DNA from: Zingiber officinale
Taxonomy: Eukaryota; Streptophyta; Magnoliopsida; Zingiberales; Zingiberaceae
Reading direction: 5' to 3'
Assembly: GCF_018446385.1 (NCBI RefSeq)
Contig: NW_024589871.1
Span: 434,001-498,000 of the forward strand
DNA length: 64,000 nucleotides
Part shown: positions 43,701 to 56,397 of the stretch, piece after piece
Position numbering within the stretch: the stretch's first letter is position 1
Layout of the letters: each line of letters starts with the position of its first letter
Program-made: the position numbers and the translations under genes
Notes under the pieces: generated by a model
Seen by the model: the letters and a program-made list of their open reading frames with translations, nothing else
Told to the model about the DNA's origin: nothing
The model's database searches: none

Positions 43701-45010
43701 GCTTCTTTATTAAAAATCTTGTTGAGTTTAAGGGGAGCCTTGGCGCAACATTAAAGTTATTGTCATGTGATCAAAAGGTCACGGGTTCGAATCTTGGAAA
43801 CAGTCTCTTGCAAAAAGCAGGATAAGGCTGCATACAATGGATTCTTCCCCGGGACCCCGCATGACGGAAGCTTCGTGCACCGGGCTACCCTTTTATTGAG
43901 TTTAAGCTAAGTTTGGATTTTTTGTCGAGTTTGATTGACAGTGTCATTGCCCTTATAAATTAGGTTAAATGCGTATTTAACAAATGGAACTTATATTATT
44001 TTCTTATTTTTAACATATTATGGATAATTTAAAATTATAAAATTTATAAATTACTATATTTGTATGTATTTGAATGGAAAAAATTTATAATTATATTTTG
44101 CGCGACTTAATTAATAAGTTTTTTTGTTCATGAACGCTAACAAACCAACCTTTCTAGCGTTAAGCTTGTTTATTTTATATATTCTTTTTACTATTGAACA
44201 AATATAAACGAGCTTTATCGAACTGTATACCAAGCTTGTTCACGAATGTTTGGTTCATTTACAACCCTATGTTATATGTTAGTATACATGTGTATGTGAA
44301 TACATGCATTTATAAATATGACAAAATTTTATGTATTATTTGATTTTTCTATCATTAAAAAAATTAAAATACATATTATTTTTGGTATGATTGTTTGGGA
44401 TTCACATTAATTTTTATTCTCTGATTTAAACAAATGCAAGTCAAATTCACATTAATTTTTATTTGATTTGTAGTTGCATATTAATATCTAGCTTGCTATC
44501 TATTTGATATCTTGAGAAATTTTGTTTCTCTTATTTGTTTGACTTTTCACTCAACTTAATAATTAGTCCAATTTGCACATACACATAATTGGTCTGCACC
44601 GGAAGGTGCATATCATCAATACTCAACTATGCCAACCAAAACTTTAATTATTTCTATTAACAGTCAAGTGTTTCTAAATGTTTGATGTATGTGTGTTAGT
44701 TTCAGTTATTTGAAGTTGCTTTTATTCTCTCTCCCTCCCTCCCTCCCTCCCTCTCCTGCATATACAACACTAACAAACCATATTCATTTTCTAATTAGCT
44801 GAATGATCAAATTCTCTCTGGTATTCAGTTGCTAGTCTTTGCATTGCAGAGCATCCAGAGTTGTACAAAGGCCAAGGTACGAGAGAAAATGAAAGGGATG
44901 GAAAACCAACAGAAACTTCAGATGCTGCAAGATGGAGGCAAACTGCTACTGATGAGTTTATGCTTGAGAGATTTCGGAAACGAGAAAGAAATCGCGTGAT
45001 GCGAAGATAA
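40774..45010 (+). CDS. C9orf78/Tls1 (Hep59) spliceosome-associated protein
   Basis: Homologue of human C9orf78 (HCA59) and fission yeast Tls1, which bind Brr2 and influence splice-site choice. Exons as read: 40774-40850, 40943-41182, 41261-41375, 41446-41519, 42354-42511 and 44850-45010; all junctions keep phase, 274 residues. Key blocks are the N-terminal KNFRKR, then ERRLALEEVKLRQKQREKK and GIPALS, a Gly/Asp-rich insert, YVERELAKRHGKR, the Hep59 core (AEIQLPIEYKLRNIEETEAA, SYSADYFQRGRDYAEKLQ) and the basic end TDEFMLERFRKRERNRVMRR. The ATG at 40774 fits homologues, which begin just before KNFRKR; an in-frame ATG at 40744 would add ten residues. The last intron (2.3 kb) contains a MITE-like repeat with a nested Au SINE. 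Confidence 0.92.
43634..44270. mobile_element. MITE-like repeat split by an Au SINE
   Basis: The left end TAGGAGTGTAAACAAACCGA and right end GGTTCATTTACAACCCTA are imperfect inverted repeats. The interior is rich in AGCTTGTT, GAGCTT and TCGAGCTTG-type words on both arms, typical of a widespread non-autonomous plant repeat with GGGTGTAAAC ends. The Au SINE lies within its left half. No convincing target duplication was found. Confidence 0.55.
43733..43895 (+). mobile_element. Au SINE
   Basis: It starts GGGAGCCTTGGCGCAAC (box A region), has TCACGGGTTCGAATCTTGG (box B), then ACAGTCTCTTGCAAAAAGCA and CCCCGGGACCCCGCAT, and ends CGTGCACCGGGCTACCCTTTT. These are signature blocks of the angiosperm Au SINE family. 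Perfect 11-bp target duplications TTGAGTTTAAG flank it (43722-43732 and 43896-43906). It looks complete, about 163 bp against about 180 bp usual, and lies in the sense direction of the host gene's intron. Confidence 0.93.
44731..44754. repeat. (CTCC)n microsatellite
   Basis: About five CTCC units in the last intron of the Hep59-family gene, upstream of the final acceptor. Confidence 0.9.
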
Positions 45011-47477
45011 TCTTAAATGTAAGTCTATGGAAACCAGAAAAGAATGCCATTCTTCTTTTCCTTTGGGATTATTTGCGAATTCAAACCCATCTCTTGATAC
45101 TTATTAAAGCAAGAACACCAGCTGTGACTGCAATTAAGGAAATCAGTGATTGATACTGATTTTTATTGTTGCAGGACATGTAGCTAAATTTGTATGTTCT
45201 TATTTTTTTGGTACACTTGCATTGTCACTGAATTAGATGTGTTGTATATATTGGAAGAATGCACTATTTGGATCCAAGTTACAATTTATTCTATTATTTT
45301 AATATATGGAATAATATTTCACCATATTTATAAATTTCCAAAGAATCATGCTGACCACACTGATGAGCTTTCTCACTGTGAGAGGAAGTAATTGATGAAT
45401 GATCACCAATAGCTGTCGTTCACCTTCATGACTCATGGTCATTGTAACTATTTCACTCTATCCACCACAACCCTCCTCCTATTACATTTTCCTGAAAATC
45501 TAATTCAACCCAATTCATTAAGTGGAACATATGTAGCAGTTGACCTACAAATGACATAACCCAACCAATTCCATAATCAAAGAAAAGATTATTCACAACT
45601 AACCAACTAGACCCAATTTATAATTTCCATAGCATTCTTTACTCTTTAGTGATCCAAAACCCAACCTATCCCTTTGAGCAGGTTTTTGATTTCCCAAGTT
45701 GGGTTCGAGCTCAAGTCAAAAAAGTTATGGACTCATGATCCACATAGTTTTATTGTGGGTTCACTATAAAAAGATGAAATTTTAACCACAGATAATATTA
45801 AATAGCTGTCATTAATTTTTTTTTTTTTAGTGTTAAATCTCTGTGGATTATAATTATGTATGTGATGGGAAAAAAAATTGTCACAAACGTTTATCACTAT
45901 TGTATCATTTGGTGACGAAGAATGTTGTCACTAATTTCACACTTCCTGCCGTATCAGATTATTTCTAGCGGAATTTAGGGCAACAAATCTAGTAACAAAA
46001 TTATTATCATCAAAAAATTTAATGACAAATTATTAAGTTTTATTGATAATTTTTATCATTCATATACACTTTTTACTGTTGTCAGCGGTGCAGTTTTTTT
46101 AAAGAGTTTATATTAGGTCTAATAACTCATTTTTCCTAAATTTTGGGAAATAGATCATTTCTCTTTTCTTGTTCTTTCTGAATCACAATGCAAAACTTGT
46201 AGTTTACTTCCATTTTGAAAACCAACTTTTGCACTCATAAGTCATCATCCTTTCAGAATCCTAGTTGTATGAAAAGAGAAGAAACACTTTTGAGTCTCCA
46301 TCTTCTCAGTCTGCCAAAATGCTGAAACTGGATTGATTATATTTGTCATTAATACTAGTGATTGTGCACACGCGTAACGTGTGTAATATAATACATTGAA
46401 ATTACATTGACCCTTTACTAATGAAATTATATTAATTAAAGTATTTTAGCATTAAAATACTAAAGTTGAATCATTAGTAGAGTCATTAGGGTAAAGTACT
46501 TTTGAAAATCTGAATTATTTTGGACTTTGAAAATCCGAATTGTTTGGATTTTCGAGTGTCACCCTTACGGTTTCCCTATGAAAAAAATTAATTAATTTAA
46601 TATTATACTTATCTTAGTAAAAAAACTAAGAAAAGTATATTTTTTAACATTGTCGGCCTAAAATATTTATAGAAACTTCTTTGATCATAGTGTTGTCAAT
46701 TCTAAGATGTGGGACTAAAGAGAACTATATGTTTTTATATAAACAACCAGAGAAAATTAATGATGAAAAAAATTCATAATAATATGCCGCAGCTGAGTCT
46801 CGAATTCTAGATCATTGATTGTTTCGCTTGTGAAATTACTAATAAACCTTGAAATTATTTTTAGTGTGAAAAGAAAAAAGGATATTAACGTAAATTCATT
46901 TTAGGCTTCATCAAAATTAGTTAGTAAAGGGAGGAGATTTTTAATAAAATAGTAAGATTTTGTTAAGGAGCCCTACACTGAGAATATGGTCTATCTATAT
47001 CACATTCAGTTGCGGAGTAGCAGCCAGATGCTTGTACTAGAAGTAACTGAATTCACTTGGACAATTGTGTAAATAGTACACATGATCAAAATGGGATGTG
47101 AAGTTTGGAAACTTTTGGATTTTTTTTAATATGATTAGGAATTTTCATTTATCTAAACTTAGACTTGGTTTGATCAGTCTAAGTCTGACTGAGTCCATAT
47201 TGAGGTACAATTGCTGCAGTGCTCCATTTTCATTTTGATTGAAGTTTTATAAAAGACATTTACAGAACAGTGTACTGCTTTCTTCTGAAAATATGCTCCT
47301 GTTTATTAATGTACTTATTCATGAGCATCTTTCAAATTATTTCACAATTTTAAAGGAAGAATCTCTCTTTGAATTGCTTCCACTAACTCCCAACCTGTAA
47401 GAATGTCACACTCTGAAGTTGAAGAATATATTCTCTTCTATAAATTTGCTGGTGCTGTCTAATTTTGTGTTGGTGCC
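45011..47477. other. Intergenic DNA
   Basis: Contains the 3' UTR of the Hep59-family gene and then about 2 kb of AT-rich DNA. Self-similar or repeat-like stretches occur near 45780-46100 but no named element. No gene is supported. Confidence 0.5.
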
Positions 47478-48029
47478 ATGGCTATTAATCTCCCTGTGCT
47501 GATGAAAAATCTCAATGCTCACTTGGAGGATGGGTTGCACAATCAATTTTTCATTCCCTTTGTCTTTATCATCATTCTTGTTTCTTTATTAAGCCCTCTT
47601 TGCTCAAAAGTTCTCATCTTCTTCTGCCCTCTTTTTATTTCCACCTCAATATGTTCAGTGGCAGTTTATATGTTCATTTTGTCAGGTAAAGAAAAAACAG
47701 ATGAAGTTTCCTTCACTGGAGAAAATTCTCCGCGTGTTCTCAAGATTTATGATGAAATAAATCTAAGCATTGGGAATGACAATGTTAGAATGTCATGTTT
47801 CTTCTTGAAGTCAGATATTCACTTGCCAAACAGTTCACCGGGAGAAGATGGTGAGCAGATAACTTTTGCGGGGAAGTTAGAGGCAGATCATGGCTCCGGT
47901 ACTTTCGATGAGGATGTTTCACTGCTCAAGTTAGATTCCTTAGCTGAAGGGGTATGGAACTACTACCTTGGAAGATATTCAACATGGCACTACCAAAATG
48001 GTATATACTTGTATGAAATAACTGATTAG
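47478..48029 (+). CDS. Unrecognised protein with two N-terminal membrane segments
   Basis: An intronless frame of 183 codons starting at an ATG in good context (GCCATGG). Residues about 24-42 (FFIPFVFIIILVSLL) and 44-68 (VLIFFCPLFISTSICSVAV) are strongly hydrophobic and likely form a membrane hairpin. The remaining 115 residues are polar and acidic, with a late aromatic block AEGVWNYYLGRYSTWHY close to the C-terminus. I do not recognise the family, though this architecture (short membrane hairpin plus acidic tail ending in a W/Y-rich motif) resembles small uncharacterised plant membrane proteins. It stands alone; the nearest gene ends 2.4 kb upstream. It could be a real gene or a decayed one; no homologue check was possible. 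Confidence 0.5.
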   Translation: MAINLPVLMKNLNAHLEDGLHNQFFIPFVFIIILVSLLSPLCSKVLIFFCPLFISTSICSVAVYMFILSGKEKTDEVSFTGENSPRVLKIYDEINLSIGNDNVRMSCFFLKSDIHLPNSSPGEDGEQITFAGKLEADHGSGTFDEDVSLLKLDSLAEGVWNYYLGRYSTWHYQNGIYLYEITD

Positions 48030-50899
48030 GCATGTTTTCTATTTAAAATCTCTATATGTTTCTGATGATAAAACTCATTATTGCAATGATCAACTTATTG
48101 ATCAGTAAGTTGATCTTAGTTCAGAGACAATTTCCAGATGGAAGCTAAGTTGACTGTTTCTTCTGAAAAAAATTTAGTAACTTGACCTGCCTTAGCATTG
48201 TGATGGATTAATGGTTTCTCTGAGACCCTGAGCCTCTTTTTCAGCTGGACTAATAATTCCAATGCCTCTGTAGCAATACTTTATGTTGTAGCGAATGAAG
48301 TATTATTATACTATAACACTATAGGCATACGGCAAATTTAGCACTATTGTGGGTACATGTGGAAATTATTAGAGTATTTTTTTAGCATTGGACGCATCAA
48401 GCATAATCTTTTCTTTAAAGATGCTCTTATCTCAACTTTAGTGGTGCTTTAGCTTGCAAACATTAACAGTAGTTTAAAAAAGCAGTATATACTCACTCAT
48501 GTGGCAGACAGAGCATTTGTTCCGTGAACTGGTTTATAGTGCCACCGATGCTCTCTTATCTTTTAATTCCAAAAAGAGAGAGGAGTGACCAGGAAGATTA
48601 AACTTTTGCTGACTGTTCTCGTAACAAGTTTTAATATCGGTCCATCATTAAACTGAGAAGTGGTGGCTGGTCTGCAAGGATTTTAAGACAAGAAAAAAAA
48701 CAAACAGATAAAATGGTGGGTAAAATCTGGTCGGAAATGCTATTTATTTGTCATGTTTGATAATACCACAAAATTAGATTTTGGTTTGAGTAGTCTCTTA
48801 GGGACTAACTTCTACTGTCCTTGATTGCATTTCATTTGAGTTGCAGCTTAGCTTCCGTTTTAATTTAAGACAAATAATCAGTGTTGAATACTATCCCAAA
48901 AGCCAATTTATAGGTTTGGCTAAAGAGGAAAATGCACTACTAAAAATTGAAAACCCTCATGCCTCTACTAGCTGCTGACTTACCAAGCATGGTAGAGCGT
49001 CTTCTTAATTTCTTAAACATACTAGAATTGAGTTCCATTTCTATAGATTAAAAGATGATTTTTTTTTTTTAATGGACGATTGATCTAATAATGTTAGATT
49101 GATGGATTATTTGTACATTTTGATTTAGTCTGATGATCAGTAAAAAATTTTTATAGAGTCAAATCGATCATTCCTAGGATTAATCTGTAAGTTAAATATG
49201 TCAACTAAAAAAAATAAAATTGAGTTTAAATTTGATGTGGTTATTTACCTTGAGGAGTTTAAATTTGATTGTAGTTATTTAGTCCATAAAATTGATTTAA
49301 CAATCTAGTATATTTTTAGAAAAAAAAAAATTGGGAGAGTAAACGAGTGGAGCTAAGTTTAGCTTTGTTTATTTATTTATTTATGTACCTGTTTAAGTTC
49401 ATTTATTAAAAAAATTTTCATCCTCGAGTCAAATTCACGTTTATTCATAAATCTTATTCACGATTTATTATTCAAATTTTTAATCGAGTTCATCTATCAT
49501 GTTTTTTTTTATAATTTATATTGTTTTTATTTATGAAATGCATATTATTTTTTATTTTTAACATGCTATAAATATTATATTTGGAAGAGAATCCCAAATT
49601 TATAAAAAATATTTTTTATACATACTTTTTATAATTAAATTTTATATAAATTAATTTATTAAAATAAAATATCAAGAAAATAGAAAGAATTTTTTTTAAA
49701 AAAAACGAATAAGTTTTTATTTTACTATATTACAAAGATATCTATTTATAAGCCTTTTGATACGTAATGGAAAGATACATCTATTTAATATAGCAAAAGT
49801 TACTATATCATGACAGAGTAACACAAAAGTCAATGATCATCCATTCAAAAGGTCACTAAGGTCACTCGTAAACATCCGCAATAAATGCGTATCATTTATA
49901 AGACCCTCTCGTAGAAGTTTATTGTATAAAGAATATGCCTAATTAAAATCCTACTAGAAAAAATCTAGTGGAAAAAAACAACCCTAAAAGAGTATATCCT
50001 TCTTTATGCATGTATTTTGATATTACAAACCCCATGTTTAAATCATCACTTACTATCTATTCCAATCTTTTGAATCAATTTCTTAAATATTATAGTTGGT
50101 AATATTTTTTAAATAAATCGGTAAGCTAGAATTCCTACTTGATTGAAATTTTATGTGTCAATATCTCCATTTTATTGTAGATCATATGTGCTTTGATATA
50201 TCCGAAGCATGATAAGTTGATTATTATTGGGTAGATATTGTTATAATAGGCAAGGGGCTAAATCTTGGCAAAGCCTAGAAAAATATCCACACAATGACCA
50301 ACTATAATTTATCGATTTATCTCTTCATAGATGATTGTGGGGTGGGTCGTGTGGAGCCATTGGGATGATAGATTCCACCTTACTATGCAAGTTGTATTAT
50401 CTTAATAAAGTATCGTTGGAGTCTTATTATTTATTAATAAACCACATGATATCTAAATGTGATAAGTTATTGACCTCAACCACACGCATTCATGACTTAC
50501 CTCATGAAGTCCAATTATTTTAGCATGATTTGATAAAGTAACAGTTATAGTCTATTTCAGAGATCTCCAAGATATTGTTGTTCCATTATATGTAAGCACA
50601 TAACTTGATTGAGGCTTGGTTGTGTGTGGATCATATAAGTATTATGCAACTATATACCCAATTAAATTTGCATTTGACCATATCAATCGTCCCTCAGAAA
50701 TATCGAAAAAAGGTTAAATTATGTTCCAATATCTTTTGGTTGGAGCAGAATTATATCTTACTAATAAATTTACAACAAAAGTAAAATTAGGTTTTTGTTA
50801 AATTAGGTTGGGTCATATTATTGTAGAAAAAAATATGATTATGCTCATCTCAAGTGCCCCTTCAGCTCGTCCCCAGGTTATGTGAAAGGAAATAAATTA
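48030..50899. other. AT-rich intergenic DNA left of the retrotransposon nest
   Basis: Long AT-rich tract with ATTT runs (for example near 49370). A stretch near 50880-50930 (GTGAAAGGAAATAAATTACT) resembles one near 16650, suggesting an unnamed dispersed repeat. Part of it may belong to the 3' end of the copia fossil. No gene is supported. Confidence 0.45.
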
Positions 50900-51894
50900 C
50901 TAGATCAACTTATAGTCGACCGTCAAATGATTGGGGGTATTATTAGCAAGAAACATTAAAACACCAATTGCACTTAAGTATGACACTCAGAACCAAGAAT
51001 TTTCTCATTATCATTCTAAGGAAGAAAAGAATTCTTTTGTATATCAAGTGATCGAGTAACCATTGGGCTGGTTAATGGGTATAAATTATTCATATTAAAT
51101 CATTTAAAAACTTTCTCAGTATAAATTGATTGATGGATAAAAATACTGTTCTTTAAATACTCGAAATTTCAATCGAGACAAAATTTAGTTTTACCAAAAT
51201 CTTTCATTTCGATTTTTTTAAAATAATCTATTGCATTTAAGATATCTTCAGAAGTGCCAATAATATTTAAATTATCAACATATACAACGATTATTACAAA
51301 ACCATATCCATACCTTTTTATAAAAATACTTGGATAAATATGGTTATTTATATAAGCTTATTTTAACAAATATTCACAAATATGCTTATTTATATAACCT
51401 TATTTTAATAAATATTCACTAAGATAATTATACCACATACGTCTAAATTATTTTAAACCATACAAATATCTTTGTAATCTAATAGAAAATAATTCTCAAG
51501 AATTACATGCTTCTAACATCTTTAGTCCTTCTGGGGCTTTCATGTCTATGTCATTATCTAGTGCATCATATAAATATGTTGTAACGGTATCCATCATCTG
51601 AATATGAAGTCTTCTTTGTGCTACTAAACTAATAAGATAAAAAGTAATAGCATTCATTATAGGAGAATATATCTCTTCATAGTTAATCTTATGTCATTGT
51701 GAAAAAATCTTATGCAACTAGTCGAGTTTTGTATCATACATTCTCAGGTTTTTCATTTTTTTTTTTTGAATACCCATTTATATCTTATTAGTTTAACAAC
51801 TTCAGACATTTCTACAATGGATCCTAAAACCTCATGTTTTAAGAGAGATGTTAGTTCTGTCTGAATTACTTCCTTCCATTTTGGTCAATCCCTT
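50900..51894 (-). mobile_element. Ty1/copia fossil, 3' part (left piece)
   Basis: On the minus strand this piece carries translated similarity to copia reverse transcriptase: the region just before RT near 51780-51890 and the catalytic-box neighbourhood near 51225-51300. It is broken in several places and old, with no LTR identified on the left. It ends exactly at the insertion site of the gypsy element, and the matching part continues beyond that element from 62786. Confidence 0.75.
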
Positions 51895-54218
51895 TGTAAC
51901 GCCCGAAAATTCTCAAATTATTTTTAGAAACATTCTATGATTTTTCTGGAATTTTTAGATATTTTTCCGGAATTTTCCGAGTATCAGAAGTAGCAAAAAT
52001 AATTAGAACCGCAAAATAACTTAGGCGGTAATGGAACCCAAGACCTATGGTATACGGGATAATGTTAGTAACCGGTGAACCCAGCAGGGCCGTGCTGAAA
52101 AAAAGAGGAACCAATTATATTTATATTGGAGTTGGGTTCAATAATCCAACTAATATAAATTAAGAACTTAAGTTGGGTTTGGTTTATTTTAGATTTTGGT
52201 TCGGCAACATCCCTCTCCACCGAAACCCTCACGCCACCCTTCTCCTCTTCCTCCTTCTCTCGGCGCCCCTCTTCCTCCTCCTTCTCACGGCACACCAAGC
52301 CCAAGGGTCAAGGGAACTCCTTCCGGCGACGACTCCAACACGAAAAAGGTTCTTCTCCGCGAGAGGAACGCGAAGACGTGAGCGGATCGTCGAGAAGATC
52401 ATCCCCACCGGAGTTTTAGCGAATAGAATCGTAAGAAATTACGAATAGGAGGTAAGAAACCCCTCACCTGCAGTATAATAGCTCCGTTTGATTTCCTACG
52501 CATTAGTTTTAGCTATATGCAGGTTTTTCCGGCGCTTGGGGTGTGTTTAAACCCTCCTCGAGGATTAGGGATCTAGTTGAGCACCTCTAGACGGGCCGGA
52601 CACGTTGTTCTCCTTTAGTTGGAGATTCTAGACGTTGTCGAGTGCCTAGAGGTGACCTCCCTATTAGAGGAGAGAGTTGGAGCACACCAAGTGTTCGGTA
52701 AAATGTTAGTGTAGCTAAATACCACCTCAGTTATGTTTAATAGCTCAGTTAAATGCATTAGAAGCGTTTAAAACAGTAAATCAGTGTATTTTAGCTTATA
52801 TGGGACTACGGTCCAATGGGTGGGCTCCCATAGTCGCCTCTAGGTTCAGACAACCTAGCTCTAGGTTCAGATAACCTAGAAACAGCAAGTTAGAACAGTT
52901 AGCTATTTTCAGTATTTTATTTTCAGTGGCACTGTACTGGATCAGATATCCATTGGGTTGGACTCCCACAGTCGTCCCTAGGTTTAGATAACCTAGTTAA
53001 CCCTACTAAATTCGGGACTTGCAAACTCGGGTCTAGTTAGGGATGCGCACAGCAAGTACAGTTGCCGGGCCTAAACAGCATGATTATGTATTTTCACTTA
53101 TTATGAAATAGTTTTCAAAACTCAAAACTTGTTATATTAGTTGAGGTTGATTTCAGTATCAGTTTAGCTTCAGTTTAGCTCTTCCTTGTTTATACCTTAT
53201 GATAGCTTATGTTCAGCTTATGTTATGTCATGCTTTGTACGATACCATGCCATGCCATGCTTGCATATTCAGTATGTTCTTTTCAAATAGCATGATTTAA
53301 AATCATATTTGCATTGTTGCATGTTTTTGTGAGGTAGATGGTTTCTTACTAAGCTTTAAGCTTACAGATACTATTTTTCCTTATACTGCAGATAAAGGTA
53401 AAGGAAAGATGGACTAGCAGAGGGAGCTGGAGGACAATGCAAAGGATGGTGTGTGTGGCAGGAACTCGAATAAAAGACCTTGGAGAGTTTAGCAAATTAG
53501 AAACTAGTTCTTCCTTAAGACATTTTCTTATACTTTGCTTTTTATACATTTCTAGTAGTTAAAGGTTGTGAGTTGATGAACCTTGCTTTAGCTTAAGTTT
53601 AGAATTGTTACTACATGTTATTAGAATAGTTTATCATGCATTAGATAGTTGTTATGTGGTATTTTGGCACGCCAGAGTGCTGAAATCAGAGTTTCAGCTC
53701 GAAATCAGAAACCCCTGATCGGTCAGCAGACCGATCAGGGAGTCTCTGATCGGTCGGTAGACCGATCAGGGACCTGATTTCTGCGAACAGCAACTTTATG
53801 TTTGTATTCTGATCGATCTGTGGATCGATCAAGAGCTGGGAAGCCTCTGATCGGTCGGTAGACCGATCCTTGATCTGGTTTCTGCGAACAGAAACTTTCT
53901 GTTCGTTCCCTGATCGATCCGTGGATCGATCAGGAGCTGGATCGCGGCTCACTGATCGATCAGCAGACCGATCAGGGGCCGGCTGGATCGGTCGGCAGAC
54001 CGATCCAGCAACGTACAGAATTACAGCCTAGTTATGGATCGGTCGGTTGAACGATCCAGAGTTTCCTACCGTACCAGTATCGGTAGATCGGTCCGTGGAT
54101 CGATCCGAAGTTAATAGTTTAGCAAAAATTTAAATTAGATCAGTTTTCCGCACAGCCAGTTCAGTACAACTGTAGCGATTCGCCTTACAGCCTAGTAGTT
54201 AGAAGGCGGGTCGTTACA
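51895..54218 (+). repeat. 5' LTR of the gypsy element
   Basis: 2,324 bp, TG...CA ends, directly followed by the primer-binding site. Near its 3' end is an array of nine roughly 22-nt GATC-type palindromes (53716-54107). Small open frames inside the LTR (for example near 52173-52448) recur in the other LTR and are not genes. Confidence 0.93.
53716..54107. repeat. Array of GATCGRTC-type palindromes in the 5' LTR
   Basis: Nine units of the form TGATCGGTC-nnnn-GACCGATCA or TGATCGATC-nnnn-GATCGATCA (some with GGATC ends) occur in under 400 bases. Arms are about 9 nt and loops about 4-5 nt. Spacers contain a second repeated word, TTCTGCGAACAG. The array is slightly shorter in the other LTR. Confidence 0.9.
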
Positions 54219-55759
54219 GAGTGGTATCAGAGCAGTGTTCCATACTTCCTACACTCACATCAGCATTGTACCTGCAGCTTCCAAGTAAGAATACCTTTAC
54301 TTTATTTATGCTCCTTGTCTTGTTATTACAGTTCATGTTTATATGTCTACTGCCTGTTAGTCTGTGCTAGTTTTAAACATGATATCAGTAGTTATATAAC
54401 TATGATTACATTAGTTATGTTATGTTCTCTATGTCTTTAGAAATGACACGAGGACGCCCAGCTAGAAGGGCATTAGCTCATCGAGCCCAAGAAGAGGCGC
54501 GGTGCCTCCTCCGGACCTTACAAGATTAGTGGCTCGATTACAGCAACAGAAATAGCCACCTTAAAGGCTAATCAGAGTACCCCACAGTCACCCCGAACCG
54601 AATTTGACTACTCCGGTAGTCTTGGAGGTTCCACCAGCTCCACCAGCACCAGCAGCCCCAGCAGGTGAGCCAAGAAAGGAAGCCTATCGATCCAGTGGCA
54701 GCGGCAAGCCGGAGAACTTCTCGGGCACTAGTGAACCATGGGATGCACAAGCCGGTTCAAAATATCGGAGAGCACGATGGAGCTTCGGACCGCCGAACAC
54801 GAAGGTGAAGTGTGCCTCATACGCTGACAGAGACGCACGCATGTGGTGGAGAAGAATCGAACGAAGCGCCCAGTGTCATGGGCTGACTTTGAGAAGGAGT
54901 TCTTCGAGGAGTTCTTCCACATACGGGTTACTGAACCGCCACTACGACGAGTTCACCGAGTTTCGTCAACCTTTCATTGAGGAAGCCGTGAAGAAATTCA
55001 ACAGGTTGGCTCGTCTGTGCAAGCTAGTCAGCACGGAGAAGGAACGAATCCGGTTGATGCTCAAGATGCCGAGGCCGAAGATAGTGAACGTGGCTGGTGG
55101 CATACATAGGCCACAAACCACAAAGGAGTTAGTGAGCAGTGCCTTGACCACAGAGCATTACCAGAACAGCATAAAGCAGCAGAAGCAAGTCTCCTCAGAG
55201 TCCAAAGGCCAAGGAAACTCTCACACTCAAAAACAGCAAGGCCACAGCTCTAACTGGAAAGGGAACTCCAACAGCAAGCGCAAATCAGGGAGTGAACCAA
55301 AAGGAGGACCATCTGGCAAGCGACCCAGCTATCCAAAGTGTGCTACTTGTGGGAAATTCCACCCAGGGGTTTGTCGCAAGGGCACACGAGGATGCTTTGA
55401 ATGTGGACAAGAAGGGCACATGGCCAAGCAGTGCCCGAACAAGACCGGTCTTCCTCAGCCACAGCAGATTCAGTATGCAGGCCAGCCAGCTCAGTTATAT
55501 CAGATGCAGGCCACTCTAGAAGGTCCACTTATCAGCCAAGGCAGATTAGAAGCCCCTCCAGCTATGGCGAATGCGAGGATCTACTCACTCACCAGAGAGG
55601 ATGTAGCCAATGCCTCGACTGTTGGTGCAATATCCCTCAGGTCAAGGGTGACCTGGTTAACCAAGCTGAGTCTTGGTTAGGGTTTAGATGTTTGACAATA
55701 AGATATTGATTGAAGAAGAGTCAAGTAGGTCAAGGGAGTGACTGGATACTTGACTGGAA

Positions 55760-55985
55760 AGTCCTAGTGAGTGAAGCTAGGCAGAAGGAAATCCTGGTGA
55801 GTGAAGCCAGGCGAAAGTCCTAGTGAGTGAAGCTAGGCAGAAGGAAATCCTGGTGAGTGAAGCCAGGTGAAAGTCCTAGTGAGTGAAGCTAGGCAGATGG
55901 AAAGTCCTAGTGAGTGAAGCTAGGCAGATGGAAAACCCTAGTGAGTGAAGCTAGGTGAAAAGTCCTGGTGAGTGAAGCCAGGCAA
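55760..55985. repeat. Minisatellite in the solo LTR
   Basis: About eight degenerate units of 25-31 bp built on AGTCCTAGTGAGTGAAGCTA and its variant with CCTGG/CCAGG. Each unit is partly self-complementary (CCTAG...CTAGG or CCTGG...CCAGG). Larger repeats of about 85 bp with CCAAGTAGGTCAAAGGATTG follow to about 56220. Confidence 0.9.
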
Positions 55986-56397
55986 GGAAGGAAATCCAGA
56001 TGGATCAAGGATGATCGGACATCTGGTGTTGGGAAGTCCAAGTAGGTCAAAGGATTGACTGGATACTTGGCAAGGAAGGAAAACCAGATGGATCAAGGAT
56101 GATCGGACATCCGGTGTTGGAAGTCCAAGTAGGTCAAAGGATTGATTGGATACTTGGCAAGGAAGGAAGTCCGATGGGTCAAGGTTGACCGGACATCCGT
56201 GGAAGTCCAAGTAGGTCAATGGAGTGACCGGATTGGCACGACGAGTAAAAGTCCAAGTGGGTCAAAGGATTGACCGACACTTGGTGAGGGAGTCCCGGTC
56301 AAGGGAGTGACCAGATGCGAGGCATGATGTACCAACAGTCAAGGTTGACCGGATGTTGGTTAGGAGGTTTGGGACTTGGTTTTGGGCAAAACCAAGT

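Noticed and set aside
52173-52448. Open frames of 60-90 codons repeated at 60787-61062
   Set aside because: They lie inside the two LTRs of the gypsy element and are non-coding LTR sequence.
53716-54107. Regular repeat array as a possible CRISPR
   Set aside because: Units are palindromes with recurrent spacers inside an LTR of a plant retrotransposon; there are no unique spacers and no cas genes.
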